Source: Mageeibacillus indolicus UPII9-5 (GTDB lineage Bacteria; Bacillota; Clostridia; Saccharofermentanales; Fastidiosipilaceae). Taken from it: DNA of 64,000 nucleotides. Each line of letters opens with the position of its first letter. Position 1 is the stretch's first letter. The translations under genes were made by a program, and so were the position numbers. Below the pieces are notes generated by a model. The model had not been told where the DNA came from, made no database searches, and saw only the letters and a program-made list of their open reading frames with translations. Below are positions 17,709-26,638 of this stretch, one piece after another. The stretch is taken from assembly GCF_000025225.2 (NCBI RefSeq), contig NC_013895.2:186001-250000 (forward strand). Reading direction: 5' to 3'.

Positions 17709-18290
17709 ATGCTAAAAATGAATCCTGTAGCTAAAGCAATCCTTCAGCCGACAATCTGTCTTTTTGTGGTGTGCCTGATTACTACCTTCCTGCTAGCTGT
17801 GACCAACCAAGCTACTGAACCGGTTATTGCCGCCAACACCAAGGCCACTGCCGAGCGCATTTACAAAGAAATGCTGCCGGAAGTTGAAGAGTTTACTGCG
17901 CAGACGACAGAACTTAACGGTAAAAAATACGAAGTCCAAGTGGGTAAAGCCGGTGGAAAAACTATAGGCTACGTTTTTAATACTCAGACTAACGGCTATG
18001 GTGGTCCTGTGGTTGTTTTAACTGCTATAAAAGCTGACGGCTCAATTGCCGGAGCTCAGATTTTGGAAATGCAGGAAACGGCCGGCCTTGGTATGAATGC
18101 TTCCAAACCGGAGTTCATCGACCAATACAAGGGAAAGAAATCTAAACTGCACGTAGTCAAAGACGGCGCAAGCAAGGATGATGAGATTCAAGCGATTTCC
18201 GCTGCGACAATAACCAGTAAAGCAGTTACGAAAAGTGTCAATACCGCGATGGATCTTTTTGCGTTGGTTAACGGAAAGGAGGCTAAGTAA
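17709..18290 (+). CDS. rnfG: Rnf complex subunit RnfG
   Basis: A 193-residue subunit with one N-terminal membrane anchor (residues 14-34) and an extracytoplasmic FMN-binding domain. The flavinylation region is visible as ISAATITSKAV near the C-terminus, with QETAGLG upstream. ATG 17709 is chosen over a GTG at 17700 because GAGGTG sits 6 bases ahead of it. It overlaps no neighbour and is 2 bases ahead of rnfE. Confidence 0.94.
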   Translation: MLKMNPVAKAILQPTICLFVVCLITTFLLAVTNQATEPVIAANTKATAERIYKEMLPEVEEFTAQTTELNGKKYEVQVGKAGGKTIGYVFNTQTNGYGGPVVVLTAIKADGSIAGAQILEMQETAGLGMNASKPEFIDQYKGKKSKLHVVKDGASKDDEIQAISAATITSKAVTKSVNTAMDLFALVNGKEAK

Positions 18291-18292
18291 TT

Positions 18293-19270
18293 ATGTCTGA
18301 AGGTAAAATAAGTCTAAAAGCGGAATTTACCAAAGGTATTATTCGCGAAAATCCTGTATTGCGCTTGGTTCTCGGTACTTGCCCGACTTTGGCAACTACA
18401 ACTAGCGTGGAGAGCGCTTTCGGTATGGGAATGGCGGCAGCCATCGTTCTGGTTTGCTCAAATACGGTTATTTCGGCACTGCGTAAACTTATTCCTGACA
18501 AAGTCCGTATCCCGGCATATATCGTAATCATCGCTACTTTCGTGTCGATTGTTCAGATGTTGGTTAAGGCTTATGTGCCGGCCATAGATAAACAACTTGG
18601 TATTTATTTGCCACTTATCGTTGTTAACTGCATTATCCTCGGCCGTGCAGAGGCTTTCGCCGGTAAACACGGCGTTCTTGCTTCGGCAATTGATGGATTG
18701 GGCATGGGTATCGGTTTTACTTGTGCTCTGCTCTGCATGGGTCTGTTCCGCGAAATCTTGGGTGCTGGCTCCGTTCTGGGGCACAGCATTTTAGTCGGCG
18801 GTATCGAGCCGATTGCTGTTCTCGGCTTAGCTCCCGGCGGTTTCTTTGCTTTCGGTATATTGATGGCCTTGGCTAATCACTTGGCGGAAAAGAAGGGAAA
18901 ACCTAAAGCTTCTCTAGATTGCTATAGCTGTCCTTTGAGTACAATATGTTCCGCCACCGGCGGTAAAGGTGTCGAAGCTTTGGCACCGAAACCGGCCAAA
19001 CCGGTGCGTCCGGCTGCGGCTAAGCCGATCGGTGCTGCTGCCGCTCCTGCCGCGGCCAAACCTGCCGCGCCGACTGATCCTGCCGCGGCCAAACCTGCCG
19101 CACCGGCTGCTACAGAGGCCGTAACTGCAGCCCAAACAACTCGCCCCACTAACGAAACGGTCACCTCAGCTGCTACACCTGCTCCTACTGTTTCCCGTGA
19201 AGCAAAAGCTCCTGAAAGTGCATCTGCTCCGGCTACGCCAGTTAAATCAGAAGAAAAGGAGGCAAAGTAA
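18293..19270 (+). CDS. rnfE: Rnf complex subunit RnfE with a long Ala/Pro tail
   Basis: A 325-residue subunit. The first about 205 residues are a normal six-helix RnfE (ENPVLRLVLGTCPTLATTTS, GIYLPLIVVNCIILGRAEAF), which with RnfA holds an intramembrane iron centre. The rest is an added cytoplasmic-type tail: a Cys cluster (CYSCPLSTIC) and then about 95 residues of Ala, Pro, Lys and Thr with three related AAKPAAP units. Typical family members end soon after the last helix, so the tail is unusual. No frameshift is needed to explain it. rnfA starts directly after the stop. Confidence 0.93.
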   Translation: MSEGKISLKAEFTKGIIRENPVLRLVLGTCPTLATTTSVESAFGMGMAAAIVLVCSNTVISALRKLIPDKVRIPAYIVIIATFVSIVQMLVKAYVPAIDKQLGIYLPLIVVNCIILGRAEAFAGKHGVLASAIDGLGMGIGFTCALLCMGLFREILGAGSVLGHSILVGGIEPIAVLGLAPGGFFAFGILMALANHLAEKKGKPKASLDCYSCPLSTICSATGGKGVEALAPKPAKPVRPAAAKPIGAAAAPAAAKPAAPTDPAAAKPAAPAATEAVTAAQTTRPTNETVTSAATPAPTVSREAKAPESASAPATPVKSEEKEAK

Positions 19271-19864
19271 ATGTCTACCTCGTTGCTATTCATTTTATTT
19301 ACTGCCATTTTGACCAAAAACTTCGTTTTGGCGCAATTCCTAGGCATTTGCCCATTCCTTGGCGTTTCCAAAAAATTGGAAACCGCCATGGGCATGAGCG
19401 TAGCAGTTATTTTCGTCATGGTGCTGGCTACGGCGGTTACTTTCCCGATTAATCAATACATTCTGGAACAATTCCACATGACCTATCTCCAAACACTGGT
19501 CTTTATTTTGGTCATTGCCGCCTTGGTTCAGGTAGTAGAAATCGTCCTAAAAAAATTCATGCCGCCTCTTTACCAGGCTTTGGGCATATATTTGCCGTTG
19601 ATCACCACCAACTGTGCCGTGTTGGGTGTTGTTTTGTTGAATTTGAAAGAAAGCTACGGCTATGTTCAATCTCTGGTCAATTCCTTCGGTGCGGGTGTCG
19701 GATTCATGCTTGCTCTGTTCATTTTCGCCGGAGTCAGAAGACATCTTGAGACGACTAATCCGCCCAAATTCTTGCAAGGCCTGCCGATCGTTCTGATCTC
19801 AGCATCATTTGTTTCTATGGCTTTCCTAGGCTTTGCCGGAATTATCGATAATATTTTCAAATAA
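19271..19864 (+). CDS. rnfA: Rnf complex subunit RnfA
   Basis: A 197-residue six-helix membrane protein, paralogous to RnfE. The segments FVLAQFLGICPFLGVSKK and GIYLPLITTNCAVLGV contain the conserved Cys residues that coordinate the intramembrane iron site. Its ATG follows the rnfE stop without a gap, and AAGGAGG lies at the end of rnfE. Confidence 0.96.
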   Translation: MSTSLLFILFTAILTKNFVLAQFLGICPFLGVSKKLETAMGMSVAVIFVMVLATAVTFPINQYILEQFHMTYLQTLVFILVIAALVQVVEIVLKKFMPPLYQALGIYLPLITTNCAVLGVVLLNLKESYGYVQSLVNSFGAGVGFMLALFIFAGVRRHLETTNPPKFLQGLPIVLISASFVSMAFLGFAGIIDNIFK

Positions 19865-19877
19865 AGGGGGAAGAATT

Positions 19878-20729
19878 ATGAACGGATTAATTAGTGTTTC
19901 AGTTTTGGCTCTTCACCCAGTTTTGTTAGCCGTTATTCTGGTTGCTGCGCTTGGCATTTTACTCGGATTGGGCATTGCTGTGGCTTCGTATTTCCTCGCA
20001 GTGAAAGAAGATCCTAAAGCGGCCGAGCTGGTGGAAATCCTGCCCGGTGCTAACTGCGGTGCGTGTGGTTTTTCCGGCTGTGCTGGATATGCAGCTGCCT
20101 TGGCTTCCGGAAAAGAAGTCAACTGCGGTTTGTGTGCGCCTGGCGGAGCGAAAGTTGCTAAGTTAGTTGCTGCCTGCATGGGTACCGCGGCCGGGTCTGT
20201 AAAGCCGGAATGTGCTCAGGTACTTTGCCAAGGTAATTGCAACAACATGAATAAGGCTTTTGACTATGCAGGCATACAAACATGTGCCGCAATGTCTTTA
20301 GTTAGCCACGGTCCCGGGGCCTGTGATTTTGGCTGCCTTGGATTGGGCGACTGTGCGGCCGCTTGCCCGTTTGATGCTATTCGGGTTATTGATAATTTGG
20401 CGGTTATTCGCTCCGACATGTGCAAAGGTTGCAAAAAATGCGTTTCCGTTTGCCCGCAAAAAATCATCAAAATGTTCCCACGTGAAGAGAAAAAGGCAAC
20501 CGTATATTGCAACAACCAAGACAAGGGACCGACAGCGAGAAAAGCCTGCAAAACCGCATGTATTGCTTGTGGTGCTTGCGTGCGCAGCTGCCCGCAGAAA
20601 GCGATTGAAATTGTTGACAACCATGCGGTTATTGACATCACAAAATGCACTGGCTGCATGACCTGTGTCAATAAATGTCCGACTTCAGCCATCTTGCCAC
20701 AGCTGATTCCGGCCGCCGCAGAAGAATAA
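19878..20729 (+). CDS. rnfB: Rnf complex subunit RnfB (ferredoxin-type)
   Basis: A 283-residue iron-sulfur subunit that accepts electrons from ferredoxin. It has an N-terminal membrane anchor (residues 9-33), a four-Cys domain beginning at C60 (GANCGACGFSGC), and several ferredoxin-like clusters: CLGLGDCAAACPFDAI, CKGCKKCVSVCPQKI, CIACGACVRSCPQKA and CTGCMTCVNKCPTSA. ATG 19878 is preceded by AAAGGGGG; a start at 19833 would overlap rnfA. It ends the operon, followed by a terminator. Confidence 0.95.
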   Translation: MNGLISVSVLALHPVLLAVILVAALGILLGLGIAVASYFLAVKEDPKAAELVEILPGANCGACGFSGCAGYAAALASGKEVNCGLCAPGGAKVAKLVAACMGTAAGSVKPECAQVLCQGNCNNMNKAFDYAGIQTCAAMSLVSHGPGACDFGCLGLGDCAAACPFDAIRVIDNLAVIRSDMCKGCKKCVSVCPQKIIKMFPREEKKATVYCNNQDKGPTARKACKTACIACGACVRSCPQKAIEIVDNHAVIDITKCTGCMTCVNKCPTSAILPQLIPAAAEE

Positions 20730-20774
20730 AATAACCGATTTTTCATTCGTTCGAGTGAAAGATTCAGTTGCACC

Positions 20775-20811
20775 AAATCCTCCCCACAATCTTTGTGAGG
20801 GGGATTTTTTG
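20775..20811 (+). terminator. Terminator of the rnf operon
   Basis: A 15-bp stem with one mismatch and one wobble, a 3-base loop, and six T after the stem. Confidence 0.9.
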
Positions 20812-20871
20812 CGCCTGGATGATTTTGCCTGCACGGTCGGTCGCACCAAACAAGCTCAAAAAATCCGGAAC

Positions 20872-20900
20872 TTGACGTATTGTTAAAAAATAATCATAAT
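20872..20900 (+). promoter_or_regulatory. Sigma-A-type promoter for the SPFH protein
   Basis: TTGACG and CATAAT with a 17-base spacer, followed by a strongly AT-rich leader of about 60 bases. Confidence 0.6.
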
Positions 20901-20966
20901 AAATTCATAAATAATTTTCTGTATTTTTTTAATTAACTTAAAGACCGTAATGAGGCGAAACACTAT

Positions 20967-22055
20967 ATGGCAATAATTGATGTTGTACGTTTTGATGGCT
21001 TGAGAAACCGTGATTGGCTGGTATATAAATTCCCTTCAGATGAATTGGTGTACGGTACTCGTTTGATTGTTCAACAGGGGCAGGTAGCGATTTTGGTACG
21101 CGGCGGTGCCATTGCGGACATGTTTTCCCCCGGGGCCTATACTTTAACGAGCGAAAACTTGCCAATTTTAAAGGCTCTGGTCAACCTTCCCTACGGCGGA
21201 CGAACTCCTTTCAGTGTCGAAGTTTATTTTATTAATACTTTGGTAAAGCTGGATGTACACTGGGGAACGAGCGACCCGATACAGCTTATTGATCCTAAAT
21301 ATCATGTAAAACTGAGAGTTCGCGCTTTCGGGCAAATGGGTATGAGAATTGTTGATGCCAAAGAGTTTTTCTCTCAACTCGTTGGGGCCATACCGTTCGG
21401 CGACTTGGTAAAAATTGATAAAATAAATGAGTATTACCGCGGTATTTTGGTGATTAAGGTCAAGGCGGCCATCGCCGGGGCGATAATAGAAGCCAAAATT
21501 TCCGCTCTGGATATTTCAACTCAACTTGAAGCCATTTCGGCAAAAGTCAAGGAACAAATAAGCTCCAGTTTCTTGACTTACGGCATGACAGTGGTCAACT
21601 TTTTTATCGAATCAATCAATTTCCCGGATGAAGATTTTGCTCAAATTAATAAGCTTTTAGAAGATCGGGCAGCTTTTGAAATCATGGGTGAAGAACGTTA
21701 CTTGACTAAGCGTGCGCTTGATGTGTATGAGGGTGCAGCCAATAACAAAGGCGGAACAGCAGGAGCTTTTGTTGCTGGCGGACTTGGCCTCGGTGCGGCA
21801 CTCAACCTTGGCGCGGCAATGCAAAAAAGAGTTGGCAATCCGCTTGACCCGGGGAAATCAGCCTTTTGCACCACTTGCGGAGCTAAGCTGCCACCCAAAG
21901 CCAAATTTTGTGCTGAGTGTGGAACTAAGGTTGTTGCGGTATCAGCGTTTTGCGAATGTGGAGCTAAGCTTAGTAAGACAGCTAAATTCTGCCCCGAATG
22001 CGGCAAGAAGGTTGGTGGTGAAACGAACGAGCCTGGACAGGGTGACCCGACATGA
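20967..22055 (+). CDS. SPFH-domain protein with C-terminal zinc ribbons
   Basis: A 362-residue protein. The first about 300 residues are an SPFH/Band-7-like domain of the bacterial group sometimes annotated as virion core protein-like (KFPSDELVYGTRLIVQQGQV, GAYTLTSENLPILKAL). A Gly/Ala-rich stretch (GGTAGAFVAGGLGLGAALN) leads to two zinc ribbons with CxxC pairs (CTTCGAK and CAECGTK; CECGAK and CPECGKK). There is no N-terminal membrane segment. Family function is poorly known; related proteins are linked to membrane stress. It precedes another zinc-ribbon gene, probably in the same transcript. Confidence 0.85.
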   Translation: MAIIDVVRFDGLRNRDWLVYKFPSDELVYGTRLIVQQGQVAILVRGGAIADMFSPGAYTLTSENLPILKALVNLPYGGRTPFSVEVYFINTLVKLDVHWGTSDPIQLIDPKYHVKLRVRAFGQMGMRIVDAKEFFSQLVGAIPFGDLVKIDKINEYYRGILVIKVKAAIAGAIIEAKISALDISTQLEAISAKVKEQISSSFLTYGMTVVNFFIESINFPDEDFAQINKLLEDRAAFEIMGEERYLTKRALDVYEGAANNKGGTAGAFVAGGLGLGAALNLGAAMQKRVGNPLDPGKSAFCTTCGAKLPPKAKFCAECGTKVVAVSAFCECGAKLSKTAKFCPECGKKVGGETNEPGQGDPT

Positions 22056-22139
22056 GATGCAAAGATAAGAACCTGAGTGTACGCGACTTGCGCTAGATTT
22101 GCGTGACAGGCAGTGCGACTATTATTTGGAGGTATAGTC

Positions 22140-22640
22140 ATGAACGTTAACAGATGTCCTCAATGCGGTGCTTCAATAGGCGTAGGCGAGGTTGAATGTC
22201 GCTATTGCGGCGAACGGTTTTCTCCCAATGCGAGACAGCAGACTTGGCAACCACAATCTCAACAATCGCAAGGACAACAAGCCGGCTTTACTAATGGAGC
22301 TACATATACAGGTGCAGGTAGCCAAGGACAGCCACAAATTGTTATTCAGCAAAACTTCGGCGGCGGACCAACAGCCCCTGGTGTCGGCTACGGCTACGGC
22401 TACGGTGCCTACCCGATGTGGCCACAAAAAAGCAAGCTGGCAGCCATATTATTAGCATTTTTCTTAGGTGGCTTGGGTGCACATTGGTTTTATCTTGGCC
22501 GGAGCGGCAAAGGAGTATTATATTTCTGCTTGCTTTTTGTTGGAGGACTTTCTATCCTTTTGGCTTTTATCGATACAATTGTATTTATTTTAACTGATAG
22601 AGAAAGATTTGAAATGAAGCATCAAGTGCGTTTAAGCTAA
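22140..22640 (+). CDS. Zinc-ribbon TM2-domain membrane protein
   Basis: A 166-residue protein with an N-terminal zinc ribbon (CPQCGASIG and CRYCGE), a Gln/Gly-rich linker (about residues 35-80) and a C-terminal TM2 domain: two membrane helices with LGGLGAHWFYLGRSGKGVLY between them. ATG 22140 has GGAGG 8 bases upstream. The TM2 family has no settled role in bacteria. The shared zinc-ribbon theme with the SPFH neighbour suggests they act together, which is inference. Confidence 0.85.
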   Translation: MNVNRCPQCGASIGVGEVECRYCGERFSPNARQQTWQPQSQQSQGQQAGFTNGATYTGAGSQGQPQIVIQQNFGGGPTAPGVGYGYGYGAYPMWPQKSKLAAILLAFFLGGLGAHWFYLGRSGKGVLYFCLLFVGGLSILLAFIDTIVFILTDRERFEMKHQVRLS

Positions 22641-22690
22641 CCCTGCGCCAAATTGCGTGGTTACCGAACAAAATTTTTTCAAAAGCCTAC

Positions 22691-22719
22691 TGGACAAAAC
22701 CAAGAAAAAGATATAAAAT
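22691..22719 (+). promoter_or_regulatory. Sigma-A-type promoter of the S10 operon
   Basis: TGGACA and TAAAAT with a 17-base spacer. Confidence 0.65.
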
Positions 22720-22852
22720 GGGCAAGTACGTTTTGTACATCGATGATATTGGAGATTGCTGATTCAGCTCTGCGTACGAATCAGGTAACTTCAATTGAGA
22801 AGCCGGATCAGGAATCCGACGCCCCAAAACGCAGCCGAGATTGCTAATATAG

Positions 22853-22891
22853 CCCGGGGCTGCTTTCCTAAGGAAAGGACGACCGGGTTTT
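22853..22891 (+). promoter_or_regulatory. Attenuator-like hairpin in the S10 leader
   Basis: CTTTCC and GGAAAG close a 3-base loop; outside an internal loop, CCCGG pairs with CCGGG, followed directly by TTTTA. It lies between the promoter and rpsJ, so it may be a leaky or regulated terminator. Confidence 0.5.
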
Positions 22892-22954
22892 ATCATGCGG
22901 CAATAAGAAACGCCCGGCGAGGTTGTTGGGAGCAGAAACCCATAGGAGGAAAAA

Positions 22955-23266
22955 ATGGCAGTAAATCAAAAGATTAGAATCAGACTTAAAGCGTTCGACC
23001 ACAATTTGCTTGATCAGAGCGCGGCACGAATCGTTGATACGGCAAAAGGCACCGGAGCAAGCGTGTCCGGCCCTATCCCGCTTCCAACTGAGAAAGAAAT
23101 TACGACAATTCTGCGTTCGCCGCATAAACACAAGGACGCCCGCGAACAATTCGAATTGCGGATCCACAAACGCCTGATTGATGTTTTGGCACCTAATCAA
23201 AAAACGGTTGAATCTCTGATGAAATTGGACATTCCGGCCGGTGTAAACATTGAAATTAAGCTCTAA
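22955..23266 (+). CDS. rpsJ: Ribosomal protein S10
   Basis: A 103-residue 30S head protein; also part of NusB-dependent antitermination. [18 protein letters not shown] and the [12 protein letters not shown] segment are nearly invariant. TAGGAGG lies 6 bases before ATG. First gene of the ribosomal superoperon. The 82 bases to rplC contain two small hairpins (23280-23293 and 23303-23323). Confidence 0.98.
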   Translation: MAVNQKIRIRLKAFDHNLLDQSAARIVDTAKGTGASVSGPIPLPTEKEITTILRSPHKHKDAREQFELRIHKRLIDVLAPNQKTVESLMKLDIPAGVNIEIKL

Positions 23267-23348
23267 TCAGCTTTATTATCCGGCAAATGCCGGCGGGTCA
23301 AGTTCGCCACCTTTAAAGGCGAACCAATAACCATGGAGGTATAGATAA

Positions 23349-23984
23349 ATGGAAAAGTTCATGCTTGGAAGAAAAGCAGGAATGACCCAACTGTTCGATG
23401 AAAACGGCGTAGCGGTTCCGGTTACCGTCATTGAGTGCGGTCCGGTGCAAGTCGTTCAAAAGAAAACAGTTGAGGTTGACGGTTACAGCGCCGTAAAGGT
23501 CGGTTTCGCAGATAAAAAAGAAACTGCAGTTAATAAACCGGATCTTGGTCAATTCAAAAAAGCGGGCATCAGCCCTAAGCGTTTCCTGAAGGAATTCGTA
23601 GTTGCCGAAAACAATGAGTTTGCTGCCGGACAAGAGTTGAAAGTCAGCGATTTCTTTGCAGTAGGAGATCGGGTAGACGTCAGCGGTGTATCCAAAGGTA
23701 AAGGCTACCAAGGTAACGTGAAACGTCATGGCCAAAAGGGCGGTCCGCAGGCACACGGTTCCAAATACCATCGCCGTGTCGGTTCAATGGGTCCTAACAC
23801 TTGGCCTGGCCGTGTGTTTAAAGGCAAGAAAATGCCGGGACAGATGGGCAATGTTAACGTTACAGTGCAAAATTTGGACGTCGTCCTTGTTGACGGTGAA
23901 CGCAATATTATCGCATTGAAGGGGGCAGTTCCCGGCCCACGCGGCGGTTATCTTTCGATCAAAGAAACCGTCAAAGCAAAATAA
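23349..23984 (+). CDS. rplC: Ribosomal protein L3
   Basis: A 211-residue 50S assembly-initiator protein near the peptidyl-transferase centre. GRKAGMTQLFDENG at the start and the central GSMGPNTWPGRVFKGKKMPG loop, which reaches the catalytic RNA, are diagnostic. GGAGG precedes the start. Confidence 0.98.
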   Translation: MEKFMLGRKAGMTQLFDENGVAVPVTVIECGPVQVVQKKTVEVDGYSAVKVGFADKKETAVNKPDLGQFKKAGISPKRFLKEFVVAENNEFAAGQELKVSDFFAVGDRVDVSGVSKGKGYQGNVKRHGQKGGPQAHGSKYHRRVGSMGPNTWPGRVFKGKKMPGQMGNVNVTVQNLDVVLVDGERNIIALKGAVPGPRGGYLSIKETVKAK

Positions 23985-24005
23985 CGGTGAAGGAGGAGCA
24001 TTCTA

Positions 24006-24629
24006 ATGGCAAAAGTTGATGTATATAACCTCGATGGTGCCGTAATCGGTCAGATTGAGCTTTCCGACGCCGTTTTCGGCATAGAACCCAATCAATCGGT
24101 TATGCATCAGGTTGTAAAAAACCAATTGGCAAATCGCCGTCAAGGCACCGGATCCACCAAGACCAGAAGTGAAGTTAGTGGTGGCGGCAAGCGTCCTTGG
24201 CGTCAAAAAGGAACCGGTCGCGCACGTCACGGTTCAACTCGCTCGGCACAATATGTAGGCGGCGGAATTATCTTCGGGCCAAAACCGAGAGACTATCACT
24301 ACACTGTATCCAAAAAGGTTCGCCGTCTGGCGATTAAATCCGCTTTGTCGACGAAGTTGCAGGAAAAACAGCTGATCGTGGTTGAGAACTTTGAACTGGC
24401 TGAAGCAAAAACAAAGAATTTTGTAACAGCTCTCAAGAAATTAAACGTTACCGATCGCGTGCTCGTTGTAGAAAACGAGAAGAACGTCAATTTGGAATTG
24501 GCGGCCCGCAATATCGCCAAGGTACAGCTGTCTCGTGCCAACACGATCAATGTATTCGATTTGTTAAAGAACGAAGTACTGTTGATTTCCAAGGCGGCAG
24601 TAGAGAAAATCCAGGAGGTGTATGCGTAA
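24006..24629 (+). CDS. rplD: Ribosomal protein L4
   Basis: A 207-residue 50S protein with the extended tunnel loop GGGKRPWRQKGTGRARHGS, which lines the exit tunnel together with L22. In several bacteria L4 also represses its own operon; whether it acts on the leader here is unknown. The stop overlaps the rplW start by one base. Confidence 0.98.
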   Translation: MAKVDVYNLDGAVIGQIELSDAVFGIEPNQSVMHQVVKNQLANRRQGTGSTKTRSEVSGGGKRPWRQKGTGRARHGSTRSAQYVGGGIIFGPKPRDYHYTVSKKVRRLAIKSALSTKLQEKQLIVVENFELAEAKTKNFVTALKKLNVTDRVLVVENEKNVNLELAARNIAKVQLSRANTINVFDLLKNEVLLISKAAVEKIQEVYA

Positions 24630-24982
24630 TGAGAACCCCACAAGATATCATCATTAAGCCGATTATTACGGAACGTACTTCTATGGATGCCGCAAATGGC
24701 CGCTACGCTTTTGTAGTAGCTAAGACTGCGACCAAACCCGAAATCCGTCAAGCCGTCGAACAGCTTTTCGAAGTGAAAGTTTTGAGCGTCAATACAGCTA
24801 ACTATGACGGTAAAACCAAACGTGTTGGAGTTCACGTCGGTACAACCTCCGCTTGGAAGAAAGCGACGGTAAAAATCGATATCGAACCCAAGGATGATAG
24901 CTTCTTAGTAAAAGGTGGCAAACTTTCCACTAATAGTAAGAAGTATAAGACCTCAATTGAAGATTTCGGCTTCATGCAATAA
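24629..24982 (+). CDS. rplW: Ribosomal protein L23
   Basis: A 117-residue protein at the tunnel exit, docking site for trigger factor and SRP. DIIIKPIITERTS at the start is typical. It is about 15-20 residues longer than common L23 because of a C-terminal extension (SFLVKGGKLSTNSKKYKTS). Translation is coupled to rplD by a TAATG overlap. Confidence 0.97.
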   Translation: MRTPQDIIIKPIITERTSMDAANGRYAFVVAKTATKPEIRQAVEQLFEVKVLSVNTANYDGKTKRVGVHVGTTSAWKKATVKIDIEPKDDSFLVKGGKLSTNSKKYKTSIEDFGFMQ

Positions 24983-25007
24983 CGGTCATTGATAAGGAGT
25001 GAGAAAT

Positions 25008-25835
25008 ATGCCAGTAAAAAGCTATAATCCTACTTCTCCTGCCAGACGTAATATGTCAGTCGCTGATTTTTCTCAGTTGACCAAGAAAAAACCGGAGAAG
25101 AAACTTACGGCAACCAAAAGCAAAAGCGGTGGTCGTAACTCATATGGAAGAATAACCGTTCGCCACATCGGCGGCGGAAACCGCAGAAAAATCCGTCTAA
25201 TCGACTGGAAACGCAATAAAGACAATGTTCCGGCCAAGGTTGAGGCACTAGAGTACGATCCGAACCGTACCGCACATTTGGCTCTGCTGCTGTATGCTGA
25301 CGGCGAACGCCGTTACATCTTGGCTCCACAAGGGCTAAAGGTTGGCCATAAAATCATGAGCGGCGTAGAAGCTGATATCCTGCCGGGCAATAGCCTTCCT
25401 TTGGATAACATTCCGGTAGGTACGGAAATACACAACATTGAAATGAAACCCGGCAAAGGTGCCCAAATGGTGCGTACCGCCGGTGGAGTTGCACAACTGA
25501 TGGCTAAAGAAAACGGCTTTGCACAAGTTCGTCTGCCTTCTGGTGAAGTTAGAATGGTGTCTGTTCTTTGCCGTGCCACAATCGGAACTGTCGGTAATTC
25601 CGAACACGAAAACGTTAAACTCGGTAAAGCCGGTCGTAAACGTCATCTTGGCGTTCGTCCGACCGTCCGTGGTGTTGTTATGAACCCGAACGATCACCCC
25701 CATGGTGGTGGTGAAGGTAAGTCACCTGTCGGTCTGCCGGGTCCTGTAACCCCCTGGGGCGTTCCGACCTTGGGTAAAAAGACACGCAAGCACAAGAAGC
25801 TGTCTAATAAGTATATTGTTAAGAGAAGAAAATAA
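25008..25835 (+). CDS. rplB: Ribosomal protein L2
   Basis: A 275-residue 50S protein essential for subunit joining and peptidyl-transferase activity. The invariant C-terminal [17 protein letters not shown] with its conserved His is present, as is [20 protein letters not shown] near residue 45. ATG 25008 is chosen over GTG 24999 because AAGGAG lies 8 bases ahead of it and the family starts this way. Confidence 0.98.
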   Translation: MPVKSYNPTSPARRNMSVADFSQLTKKKPEKKLTATKSKSGGRNSYGRITVRHIGGGNRRKIRLIDWKRNKDNVPAKVEALEYDPNRTAHLALLLYADGERRYILAPQGLKVGHKIMSGVEADILPGNSLPLDNIPVGTEIHNIEMKPGKGAQMVRTAGGVAQLMAKENGFAQVRLPSGEVRMVSVLCRATIGTVGNSEHENVKLGKAGRKRHLGVRPTVRGVVMNPNDHPHGGGEGKSPVGLPGPVTPWGVPTLGKKTRKHKKLSNKYIVKRRK

Positions 25836-25849
25836 GGGAGGATGACTAA

Positions 25850-26128
25850 ATGAGTAGATCAGTTAAAAAGGGTTACTTCGTTGAAGAATCCTTGATGAAA
25901 AAAATCAACGACATGAACAGCCGTAATGAAAAAAATGTCGTAAAAACCTGGTCACGGGCATCTACCATCTTCCCCGAGATGGTAGGACATACGATCGCTG
26001 TTCATGACGGGAAAAAACATGTTCCGGTATATGTAACTGAGGATATGGTCGGTCACAAGCTCGGTGAATTCGCTCCTACCAGAACCTTCAAAGGTCACGC
26101 CGGTTCAGATAAGTCTTCGGGCAAATAG
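25850..26128 (+). CDS. rpsS: Ribosomal protein S19
   Basis: A 92-residue 30S head protein contacting S13. [18 protein letters not shown] and [20 protein letters not shown] are diagnostic. GGGAGG precedes the ATG. Confidence 0.98.
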   Translation: MSRSVKKGYFVEESLMKKINDMNSRNEKNVVKTWSRASTIFPEMVGHTIAVHDGKKHVPVYVTEDMVGHKLGEFAPTRTFKGHAGSDKSSGK

Positions 26129-26151
26129 GGTTTTGAGAGGAGGAAAAATAA

Positions 26152-26628
26152 TTGGAAAAGAAAGTTATGAGCAAAGATTATATGCTCAACAATCGCGATG
26201 AAATTCTCGCAAAATATAACACCGCCAGATCCAAATCCCGCAAAGCTCCTTTGCTCACTAAGAAGGAACGAAAGGTTTTAGGAATCGGTAAGGATCAAGG
26301 CTTGGCCACGGCCAAAAATGTTCGTATTGCCCCGCGGAAGGTTAACATCGTTATAAAGCTGATTAAGAACAAGTCTTTAAACGAAGCTTTGGCGATTTTG
26401 CAGTACACACCTAAAGCTGCTTCGGTTGTTTTAACTAAATTGTTAAAGTCAGCTGAGGCGAACGCCGTTAATAATAACGAGCTTAACAGTGACAATCTGT
26501 ATGTAACTTCCTGTTTTGCCAATCCGGGTCCTGTTCTCAAGCGGATTATGCCCCGTGCCCGCGGCAGCGCCAACCGGATTAACAAAAGGACTTCACACGT
26601 AACAGTAGTCCTTAAAGAGAAAAAGTAA
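26152..26628 (+). CDS. rplV: Ribosomal protein L22 with an N-terminal extension
   Basis: A 158-residue tunnel protein. The conserved core begins near residue 53 ([20 protein letters not shown]) and ends with the [20 protein letters not shown] hook that reaches the tunnel. The first about 50 residues are a basic extension ([20 protein letters not shown]) absent from typical 110-residue L22. The start is TTG at 26152, placed 8 bases after GAGGAGG; ATG 26167 is the alternative and keeps most of the extension. Either way the protein is longer than usual. Confidence 0.95.
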   Translation: MEKKVMSKDYMLNNRDEILAKYNTARSKSRKAPLLTKKERKVLGIGKDQGLATAKNVRIAPRKVNIVIKLIKNKSLNEALAILQYTPKAASVVLTKLLKSAEANAVNNNELNSDNLYVTSCFANPGPVLKRIMPRARGSANRINKRTSHVTVVLKEKK

Positions 26629-26638
26629 GGAGGACATC

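Larger units (their letters stand above)
22641..22954 (+). other. Upstream and leader region of the S10 operon
   Basis: No gene is seen. It contains a promoter (22691-22719), a leader of about 228 bases and a hairpin followed by TTTTA (22853-22891). This layout is compatible with attenuation of ribosomal protein transcription. Confidence 0.6.

Noticed and set aside
22653-22847. Small + strand frame in the S10 leader
   Set aside because: No ribosome binding site; it covers the promoter and leader region and has no protein-like features.
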